A stretch of 64,000 bases of DNA from Diplolepis rosae (Eukaryota; Arthropoda; Insecta; Hymenoptera; Diplolepididae): NCBI GenBank assembly GCA_030998225.1, contig JAPYXD010000738.1:2728001-2792000 (forward strand), given 5' to 3'. Position 1 is the stretch's first letter, and every line of letters starts with the position of its first letter. Below the pieces are notes generated by a model, which worked only from the letters and a program-made list of their open reading frames with translations, was not told the origin of the DNA and searched no databases. Positions 55,028 to 62,300 of this stretch are shown piece by piece. The translations under genes were made by a program, and so were the position numbers.

Positions 55028-56753
55028 TGAAAGAGTTCGATTATCAAAATTTTATGAAAAGTTAAAGTTATGACCCGAAGGGTGCGTGAAATAATCCATA
55101 TACATGATATATAACAGAATTCAATATCTTTATTTACCAATCTTTTAATAATACAGTTTCGGTAACTAATCTTCGTGTGCCTCTTGGACTTAACACTATA
55201 GTTATTTATTATCCTACTCTATCTTCTAGTCTTTCTCTCTCGCAGGTACATCAGAAACCAATATGGCGTGTTTGCCACTATCTCGCCGTTCCTCTACGAA
55301 ATATATGAGAAGTTTCGTTGCCCAGTCTTTTTAGACCTATTTCTATGGTGGACCAGTGATTGTTAAATTAAAAAACAAGCTAAGTTTACTTGGACGTCTA
55401 GACGACGTTTACAAGCATTAAACAAATATAAGTTCAATCACTGGTATCGTGACTAGTTATTCGAGTAACTGGAGCCAAGATGGCGTCGTAGTTATCGCAG
55501 ATTTCCTAGAAGCCTATGTGGCGCATACTCCACTCTTTGGTGGTTTAATAATATTTTGTTAGGTTGAATTTGAGCATTCATTCAATATATTTGCGTGCTA
55601 AATCAGTGATGGTTAAATGTAATAATAAACTAAATTTACTTGGATGTCTCGACGACATGCGCAAGCAAAAACAAATCAAAAGTCCAATCACTGATGTCGC
55701 GATCCTTCTCTCATACCTTTGGAGCCAACATGGCGTCGTAACTATTATAAATTCACTAGGAGCCAATATGGCGTCGGTACACTCCTAATTATCACCACTA
55801 CATAAGAACCAGTCCTTAAAGCTACTACACTCTGTCGTACACGCGAAGATATTCTAGGAGCCAAAATGGCGACTATTTCCGTTTTCACCTATCGCTGTAT
55901 TGCCCGTACAATGTGGCGGCTAATTTCTTACACCGTTTCGTGTTACAATTAGTATCATCGACGTATCGGCGATTTTACATGCTGGGAGCCAAAATGGCGC
56001 TCATTATATAAATCAGTTCGCGTATTGGTGGCGGCAAGTGTTAATCATAAACGGCAGATACAATATTAGGTACAAACAGCATTAAGCATAGATAATAAGT
56101 AAAGTTGGCAGCAGAGATAGCGTACACCAATTACAGATTAGCACTAAACATCATGGCAGCCTTTGGCAGCGTGCACCATGGACAGGTAGTGATAGAGATG
56201 GCAGCTTAGGCAGCGTACACCATAGAGGTAGGAAAAAGGCAGCTTAGGCAGCGTACACCTTTATTAAGGATGGATGTACCGTGTCTACGCCTGGAGCAGC
56301 GGACTAGAGCACGGGGGAGGCACAAAGGAAAATGTCGGAGCCTGAGGCAGCGTTCCCACCGAAAAATGGACCTACTCCTGGAGCCGAGGTGGCGTACCCA
56401 GTGACTTGATCGCTAAAAAATTATAAATAGTAAATGGGAATTCTTCCAGAGCCGAGATGGCGTACCTGGAAGATTCACCCAAAAAAAATTGTTACCCTTG
56501 GTGACTCCTAGGTGGCCCTTTGGCTGCTTCCTTGGTGTCTGGTAGGGTTGTGACGCCCTGGGTGGAGATACCGCTGAGAGCTGGGTACGCTCAGTTATAA
56601 ACACGCGGTTTCGAGTTGACAGTGGGCAGGCTCGCACCGCGAACCTAGCGGAGACTGTTGGTAACGCTACCCCTGGAAACCTGCTATGCCGCGTATATCG
56701 TCGGTTTAGTAACCCGTGGACGCAGTCAGCTGATAGTGGAAGTGACCGTTTCA
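55028..56753 (-). repeat. LTR (3' LTR of the minus-strand element)
   Basis: 1,726 bp, ends TG...CA, bordered on its 5' side (minus strand) by the polypurine tract. It contains a diverged internal duplication (55,351-55,446 and 55,602-55,697), repeated GGAGCCAANATGGCG motifs, and a minisatellite of GGCAGCTTAGGCAGCGTACACC-type units (56,155-56,275). Confidence 0.95.
55250..56470. promoter_or_regulatory. Array of YY1/Pho-like motifs in the LTR
   Basis: GGAGCC-R-A-N-R-TGGCG cores start near 55,471, 55,721, 55,759, 55,857, 55,985, 56,380 and 56,450, with looser TGGCG matches at 55,261, 55,513 and 55,909. On the element's sense strand they read CGCCATNTTGGCTCC. The GCCAT core and the whole AANATGGCG shape match YY1/Pho recognition. 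The same array is present in the other LTR. Binding is an inference. Confidence 0.5.
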
Positions 56754-56766
56754 TCTGCCCCCTTTT
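56754..56766 (-). other. Polypurine tract (plus-strand primer)
   Basis: AAAAGGGGGCAGA on the minus strand abuts the TG of the LTR, the expected site for priming second-strand synthesis. Confidence 0.85.
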
Positions 56767-56801
56767 CGGGAAAGGTCCTGCTTAAGGGGCTTTTTTGAAA
56801 C

Positions 56802-57413
56802 TTAATAGTTGTTGTTCGCGTCTGGCTTGGTGACGCTTCTCTCTAACCTTGCCCAAAGCCTGGTAGGACGTTCCTCATCCGAGTCGGATCCGAAAAGATC
56901 GTGCATCGTCCTTTTTTGTTTCGCTTGCTGTTGGATTGTAGCCAGGAGCGTGCTTCCTGGGGGAACCTTAGACACGCTTCTCACTCTCGGCCGTTGCTTA
57001 ACCTTCTTTGAGGGGTGTGCGGCTTCTACCTTCTCCTCTATCAGGAGATGGCGGCTCCTAGATTTGGTGGTGGTAGTCGGTGTCGGCTGAGCTTCGGCCT
57101 TTCGTCTGCACATTAGGGCTCTTGCCTCCTGGAGCGCTTCTCGAAAGCCAGAGGGATCTTGTGGGTGCGTGCCCTGGCTGCGCCGGTCTGGTGGATATTC
57201 CTGGGCTGTCAGGTGAGTTGCTGCCAGGCTAACCCGCTTTCCTCGCTTCTTAACATGCTTCCTCTTAGAGGATAGCTCCCGGGGCCTTCCTGTGAGCAGT
57301 TTGGGGTTCCTGAGCCTCTGACGTTGGCAGTAGGAGTGGTCCGAGCCTGCTTGGATGGCGACGTTGGCTTGGTTAAGAAGGTGGAAAACCTCCGTTTGGG
57401 TGCTGGCGTCCAT
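56802..57413 (-). CDS. Third ORF of the LTR element: basic protein with acidic tail
   Basis: A 203-codon open frame lies in the position where env would be, between the end of pol and the PPT. It has no signal peptide or membrane segment, so it is not an envelope protein. It is rich in Arg and Lys, with two clusters resembling nuclear localisation signals (SSKRKHVKKRGKR at 49-60; SKKVKQRPR at 135-143), a proline/threonine-rich middle, and an acidic patch TMHDLFGSDSDEER at 169-182. The D-L-F-G-S-D-S-D patch resembles acidic LFG motifs of transcription-elongation factors such as Leo1. The frame differs from pol, so it would need its own spliced or internal message. Function unknown. An intact frame of this length in a young element argues that it is used. 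Confidence 0.55.
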   Translation of the reverse strand: MDASTQTEVFHLLNQANVAIQAGSDHSYCQRQRLRNPKLLTGRPRELSSKRKHVKKRGKRVSLAATHLTAQEYPPDRRSQGTHPQDPSGFREALQEARALMCRRKAEAQPTPTTTTKSRSRHLLIEEKVEAAHPSKKVKQRPRVRSVSKVPPGSTLLATIQQQAKQKRTMHDLFGSDSDEERPTRLWARLERSVTKPDANNNY

Positions 57414-57505
57414 GTTCTAAGAGAAAGGCAGAGCAAAAGCAAAAAAAAAATGAAGCAAAGCAGAAAAGCAGACAAGAAAAGGAGTGGTGGTTTAGGAGCA
57501 GTTTA

Positions 57506-57727
57506 TTAGCGATCATGATATTTCCTCAGGTCATGGGCGTGAAAGATTCCTCTTTCTTTATTATTTACTGAGTCTATGATCAAATAAGTACCCTCCCTAA
57601 TGATTCTACTGATGGTATAAGGACCTTCAAATACAGACATGAATTTTGAAGTACGCTTAAGTAGTTTATCCGAGAGATTGCACGCCTTAATCAGTACCCT
57701 ATCGCCTACTATGTAGTGAGTCATTTT
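57506..57727 (-). CDS. Integrase C-terminal (GPY/F) segment after in-frame TAG
   Basis: This continues the pol frame directly after TAG at 57,728-57,730. It contains MTHYIVGDRVLIKACNLSDK and SVFEGPYTISRIIREGTYLI, the GPY/F module that follows the integrase catalytic core in many Ty3/Gypsy elements, and it ends at KYHDR. Since the whole module is in frame, either the TAG is a recent nonsense mutation or it is read through. Confidence 0.8.
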   Translation of the reverse strand, partial: KMTHYIVGDRVLIKACNLSDKLLKRTSKFMSVFEGPYTISRIIREGTYLIIDSVNNKERGIFHAHDLRKYHDR

Positions 57728-60700
57728 CTAGCTCACATTTGCCTTATATGCTCTCTTGAGTCCCTTTTTCTTTATTCTATCGTGAGTCCAGATCAGTTTC
57801 TGTTCATAGCTGGGTTCCTGGTCCAACCTTGGTTTTAGGAGCCACTTTCCCCAAAATCGTCTCGGTTTCTCTTTCATCATTAGCTCCATGGGGGTGAATT
57901 CCGTGGTATCATCGTGGGTTTCGTTTATGATGTCCTCGATGATCTGAAGTTTGTCGTACCAGGAGGAGTGTTTCAGGTTTTCCAATAGAATCCTGAAAAA
58001 TTTCGAAAGTTCTCTATTGGCTCTCTCCACCATGTTGGCCTGAGGATGACGGATAGAGGTGAGCGTGTGCTTGATGCCCTCCCTTTTTAACTTCTCCTTC
58101 CAAACCTGGGTAGTGAACTGCGTTCCATGGTCTGTAACTATGCGCCTTGGTTTTCCGCAAAGGGGTATGTAGTGCTCAAAAATTTTATTTATGGTTGCCT
58201 GAGTAGTCTGTCTTCGTAGTGGATAGAGTTTTATGTACTTGCTAAACCCATCCAATATGCCTAGAATGTACTTATAGCCATATTTTGCCGTTGGGAGGGG
58301 GCCATAGTAGTCCACAAATGCTGCCTCCAGAGGTTCTGAAAGGATTATTGGGTATGAGAGTGAGTAGCTGCTCTGTGTGGGTGTTTTATTACGCTGGCAG
58401 ATGTCACAAGTTTTCAATTTCTCCTTGGCGATCCTTCGTAAACCTGGATAATAGAAGTCTTCACTGATTATGAGTTGACACTTCCTAGCACCAATGTGTC
58501 CGTATATAAGATGACACTCAATAATCAGATCTTCTAACAGTGATTTTGGTAAACACAATTTTTGTACTTGTTGGCAATGTTTGTAGACCCTATTCTGAAG
58601 GATCGAGTACCCTGGATAATCTGAGATGTTGCTCAGTATTTTCCGCAACTTGGGATCCCCCATTTGTTCTGACGGAATGTTGGATAAGCGTTTACCCCAT
58701 GCCTTTTTAGGCATCTTTGCTAGGTGATATAGAACGATGGTATTTTCCCTTACTTCGTTGGAGGCTGTGTTTTTCGTGGTCAGCCGACTGAAAGCATCTG
58801 CGATCACGTTTTCCTTTCCTGGACAAAATTCAGTTTTGATTTCGTAATCTTGGATTGCCATCATCCATCGTGTTAACCTTTGGTTAAGCAATCTGCATGA
58901 GCGCAGAAAGGTCAGGGCCATGTGGTCTGTGCGGTGTATAATGGATGCTCCCCATAGGAAATTTCGGTACTTTTGCAAGGACCAAACTAGAGCAAGTAGT
59001 TCCTTTTCCGTTGTGAAGTATGCAACCTCGGAGCCATGTAGTGTTCTACTGCCACAGGCTATGATTTTAGTATCCCCGCTTGCTTCGATTTGGTACAGCA
59101 CCGCCCCAATCGCAAAGTTACTAGCATCGGTTTGAAGATAGAACGGCCTGTTGAGGTCGGGGAAGTTGAGCAGGATATGAGCTGAGAGCAAGTCCTTTAC
59201 CTTTTGAAATGCCACCTGGTGTCTTTCCTCACAGGCCCACTTATTGCCCTTTTTTAGTAGCTCCAAAATCGGAACTAATTCATTGGAGATTTGGTTGCTG
59301 AATTTTGCACTGAAGTTCAATGTTCCTAGGAAACTTTGCAGTTGTTTCTTATTCCTCGGTGTCTCGAAATCTTTTATAGCTTGGATTTTGTCAGGATCTG
59401 GTCTGATCCCTTGTGCCGAAATAATGTGCCCCAGAAAGGTGGTCTCCAACTGCCTAAATTCGCATTTTTGAAAATTCAGGGTGACGTTATGCATCTGGAG
59501 TCTTCCCAGAACTAATCCTAGATGTTGGAGATGGTCCTCGTCACTTTCTGAAGCTATGAGTAAGTCGTCAACATAGGATATAATGAACTCTTGTAGTCCC
59601 GCCAATACATGATCAAGTCCTCTAACCAGAGCTGAGGTGCTGGTTTTTAGACCAAACGGCGTCACATTATGTTCATAGCATCTTCCTTTGTAGAGAAAGG
59701 CGGTATATTGTCTAGATCCAGGGTGGAGTGGAATCTGCCAGAAACTCATGTTCATGTCGAGGCTTGATATGAGTTTCTTGTTCCTGCATCGTTGAAAAAG
59801 TGTCTCCATATTTTCGGTCCCTTCATGATCCTCCCATAAATTTTGATTTAATCTACGGGCATCAAGGCATAGGCGGGTGTCCCCACTCTTCTTGACGGTT
59901 GCCACAAGAGGGTTGATGTGAGGACTGCTCGATCTCCTGATGATTCCCCACTTGATCATAGTTTGGATTTGCTCGTCGGCCCTTTCCTCATATTTCAAAG
60001 GAATTGGGTATGTACGTGCGCATGGGAGATTACCCTCCTTCAATACCAGCCAGTGGTGATAACAAGATATCTTCCCTGGCTGAGGATCGAACACCTTTCG
60101 ATACTTCCATAAAAGATCCTTGTACTTCTTTTGGTCTTGTGGAGGTATTTTGCCCATAGATTTTATTTTTTCTTCTATCTGGCTTATCGTCAACTGGTCT
60201 AGTGTGTTCACCAGTTTGAGGCAGTATAGCTCCGTAGTAGCGGCGTCCAGGCCTCCTTCATCCTGCATCATAGTAATGTACATTTTGCCGCTACTGTCCT
60301 GAACGGTCAGTGTGTTGTCGGTTAAATTGATAATTCCGCCAACTGATCGTAGGACATCGATGCCCAACACGCAATCCTTTGTAAGGTTGGGTACAATCAA
60401 GATGGTAGCCTTGAGTTCCAACTTAGATATGTTTAAGCTAGCTAGGATCTGTTTCCGCAACCGTATTGGCCTGCCCCCTGTAGCCCCTACTACGCATATT
60501 CGGCTTATGGGTAAACATGGACAGCCTTTGAATGTATCAAGATTATCTTGATAGAATTTTTCAGATAAACAGGACACCTGGCTGCCGCTGTCCGCAAGAG
60601 CGGTAAGGTTTAGACTTTCCAACTGTATTGGTACTGTGGGACATCTGGCCCGTTTTTCTAATGTGACTTCGTCTTCCTGTAACAATTCTTCCCGAAAGTT

Positions 60701-60793
60701 TAAGTTGTTCACATGTCTTGTAATCGATAAGAGACCGTCTGTGTTCCCCGACATGTTAGGAATTTTTAGAGGGACAGACGCATCTAGTTTCCC
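57728..60793 (-). CDS. pol: pol: protease, reverse transcriptase, RNase H, integrase
   Basis: Makes and inserts element DNA. Residues are counted from the first Met at 60,754. Protease: active site ALADSGSQ at 54-60. RT: LCLDARRLNQNL at 295-306, first catalytic Asp in SLDMNMSFWQ (333), YVDD at 394-397. RNase H: QTDAS (543), EKEL helix (583-587), RTDH (610), IADAFSR (653). Integrase: H748, H753, C783 and C786 zinc site; catalytic D815 (FVDYYG), D875 (VTDHGTQF) and E910 (MVERANRE). All catalytic residues are present. The frame stays open upstream of the Met back through the gag stop to the heptamer at 60,787-60,793, so Pol is most likely made as a Gag-Pol fusion by -1 frameshifting. It ends at a TAG that cuts off the GPY/F module. 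Confidence 0.95.
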   Translation of the reverse strand, partial: GKLDASVPLKIPNMSGNTDGLLSITRHVNNLNFREELLQEDEVTLEKRARCPTVPIQLESLNLTALADSGSQVSCLSEKFYQDNLDTFKGCPCLPISRICVVGATGGRPIRLRKQILASLNISKLELKATILIVPNLTKDCVLGIDVLRSVGGIINLTDNTLTVQDSSGKMYITMMQDEGGLDAATTELYCLKLVNTLDQLTISQIEEKIKSMGKIPPQDQKKYKDLLWKYRKVFDPQPGKISCYHHWLVLKEGNLPCARTYPIPLKYEERADEQIQTMIKWGIIRRSSSPHINPLVATVKKSGDTRLCLDARRLNQNLWEDHEGTENMETLFQRCRNKKLISSLDMNMSFWQIPLHPGSRQYTAFLYKGRCYEHNVTPFGLKTSTSALVRGLDHVLAGLQEFIISYVDDLLIASESDEDHLQHLGLVLGRLQMHNVTLNFQKCEFRQLETTFLGHIISAQGIRPDPDKIQAIKDFETPRNKKQLQSFLGTLNFSAKFSNQISNELVPILELLKKGNKWACEERHQVAFQKVKDLLSAHILLNFPDLNRPFYLQTDASNFAIGAVLYQIEASGDTKIIACGSRTLHGSEVAYFTTEKELLALVWSLQKYRNFLWGASIIHRTDHMALTFLRSCRLLNQRLTRWMMAIQDYEIKTEFCPGKENVIADAFSRLTTKNTASNEVRENTIVLYHLAKMPKKAWGKRLSNIPSEQMGDPKLRKILSNISDYPGYSILQNRVYKHCQQVQKLCLPKSLLEDLIIECHLIYGHIGARKCQLIISEDFYYPGLRRIAKEKLKTCDICQRNKTPTQSSYSLSYPIILSEPLEAAFVDYYGPLPTAKYGYKYILGILDGFSKYIKLYPLRRQTTQATINKIFEHYIPLCGKPRRIVTDHGTQFTTQVWKEKLKREGIKHTLTSIRHPQANMVERANRELSKFFRILLENLKHSSWYDKLQIIEDIINETHDDTTEFTPMELMMKEKPRRFWGKWLLKPRLDQEPSYEQKLIWTHDRIKKKGLKRAYKANVS
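60736..60793 (-). promoter_or_regulatory. -1 ribosomal frameshift signal between gag and pol
   Basis: On the minus strand the slippery heptamer G-GGA-AAC (60,793-60,787) lies in gag register X-XXY-YYZ, and the gag stop TAG follows at once. After 6 nt, CGTCTGT (60,780-60,774) pairs perfectly with ACAGACG (60,742-60,736), with CCC/GGG extending the stem. A -1 slip leads into the open pol frame. Heptamer, register, spacer and stem all fit known retroviral-type signals. Confidence 0.8.
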
Positions 60794-62223
60794 GTCGGCC
60801 CCAATGTGTTGCCTCCTTCTAATGAAGATTCTTCTTCCTCATTGGCCAGGTTCAGCACTCGAATTTGCGTTTTTGGTGACTCTAAATTTCTTTCTGGTCT
60901 CCTCCATGAGTCATTCCTTGGTTCCCTGCCCCCTGTTTCTAAGTTTCTTCTGGGCTGATAGCCTCTGTCCCCATTGTTTCGTGGGTATTGTTGGACACCT
61001 GGAGTACCTCTATTTCTCCAACTTTCTTGAGTGCTGCGAGGCGACGTGCGGTGGGAGTTTAAAGGGCCAGCGTTGTCGAATCTTTCCAACAGCTCCAATA
61101 AATCCTCTAACGTATTAATTGGCCTACCCAAGATAGTAGAGCGGATCTCCTCGTTAAAGTGTCTTGCCAGCTTTGAAATGATCTCTTTGGTGGAGGGAGA
61201 AGGTGTTAGTCCTCTCACTTCTCTGAAAAGTTTTATGGCATAGGCTGCCATGGAAACATTTTTCGTAGGCTCGTAGCTTCCAAACTCTAGGGCTGCCTTT
61301 ATGCTGTGCTGGGTTTCTTCGCCCCAATATCGACGCTTAAACTTGCTCATGAACTGAGGCAAATCATCGTTGTCCTCCTTCACGAGGTCCCACCAGTCTT
61401 TGGGAGTGCTATGGAGACAACTACTGATTACAAAAGCCGCCTGGCCCCTGGAGGGTCTCACTGCTGCCCAAAAGTCCTTCAATTCTTCTAAAAACTTTAT
61501 TGGTGAGGAGTTGCCGTCGAATAATGGAGTCTTTGGCGTAATTTTTAGTGTCTCTGTACCCGTATGCGCCTCTTGGGGGTGAAAACTAATATTGTTTATT
61601 ATTTCTTCGAAGTTTTGTTGCCTTTCCGAAATTCTCCGGATGTTTTGGGCGTTTCTACGCACTACTTCATCATTGGCATTTGCTTCACGGTCCATTAAGT
61701 CCCAGAGTCGGCCCTCTAAAACCTGAAAGCGAATTTCATTCATATTTCTCAGTGACCTTATTTGTTCACTCATCTCCGCATGCATTTTGTTCTCAAGATC
61801 CTCGATTTGCTCTTGAAACAGATTGGAGAGCGCATCCGCTCTTCGTTCAGCTGCATCTAGTCGATTTTGCAGCTGTCGGTTTTCAACACGTATGTTGTTG
61901 AAGGCAATCTTCAATTCTTCATATCTACCAGCCATGGGATCCCTTTCTACGGCCTCATCCCTATTTCTTTTTATTGACTTATCTGCCACGGCATTGAATT
62001 CTTCGTGCAGAGTCCTCCGTCTATCTGTTGTCTTGGGTATCGCTCCAGTTTGGGCAGCGTTCACTGGAAGCGTATAGTCTCCATTTTCTATTGGAAATAG
62101 TGCCAGTCTTCTTGCCGACTGCATCTCTGGGTTTAGCAGATTTGATGCTTCTCGAAGGATGTCTTCGGAATTTTCGCGTTCAATCGCATTTCTACGGGTT
62201 GGTCTACCACGTGGCTTAGACAT
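60784..62223 (-). CDS. gag: gag (structural polyprotein)
   Basis: Forms the particle that packages element RNA. 479 codons from ATG at 62,223 to TAG at 60,784. The N-terminus MSKPRGRPTRRN contains an AT-hook-like PRGRP core. Residues about 100-210 are heptad-rich (YEELKIAFNNIRVENRQLQN ... EQIRSLRNMNEIRFQVLEGR), a likely coiled coil. Residues about 228-385 match the capsid fold pattern of retrotransposon gag (LFDGNSSPIKFLEELKDFW, STPKDWWDLV, FMSKFKRRYWG, SMAAYAIKLFREVRGL, TLEDLLELLERFD). The tail (385-450) is rich in Arg, Gly and Asn (RNNGDRGYQPRRN) instead of a CCHC zinc knuckle. The frame is intact. Confidence 0.93.
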   Translation of the reverse strand: MSKPRGRPTRRNAIERENSEDILREASNLLNPEMQSARRLALFPIENGDYTLPVNAAQTGAIPKTTDRRRTLHEEFNAVADKSIKRNRDEAVERDPMAGRYEELKIAFNNIRVENRQLQNRLDAAERRADALSNLFQEQIEDLENKMHAEMSEQIRSLRNMNEIRFQVLEGRLWDLMDREANANDEVVRRNAQNIRRISERQQNFEEIINNISFHPQEAHTGTETLKITPKTPLFDGNSSPIKFLEELKDFWAAVRPSRGQAAFVISSCLHSTPKDWWDLVKEDNDDLPQFMSKFKRRYWGEETQHSIKAALEFGSYEPTKNVSMAAYAIKLFREVRGLTPSPSTKEIISKLARHFNEEIRSTILGRPINTLEDLLELLERFDNAGPLNSHRTSPRSTQESWRNRGTPGVQQYPRNNGDRGYQPRRNLETGGREPRNDSWRRPERNLESPKTQIRVLNLANEEEESSLEGGNTLGPTGN

Positions 62224-62280
62224 TTCTAAAATTCTGACTTTTTATAAGAGGTTATGCTCATATGGTTTTCACGACCTTCG

Positions 62281-62299
62281 AGTCCCTGTTCGGGCGCCA
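62281..62299 (-). other. Primer binding site, tRNA-Lys type
   Basis: TGGCGCCCGAACAGGGACT on the minus strand begins one base after the LTR end. The first 18 bases are the tRNA-Lys(3) PBS sequence known from lentiviruses, also reported for a few insect LTR elements. Confidence 0.9.
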
Positions 62300-62300
62300 A

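Noticed and set aside
55564..55788. 74-codon plus-strand ORF, repeated at 62,837-63,061
   Set aside because: It is present twice only because it lies in the two LTRs, is antisense to the element, and has no motif.
60636..61118. 160-codon plus-strand ORF opposite gag
   Set aside because: Antisense shadow of the gag frame; composition follows the complement.
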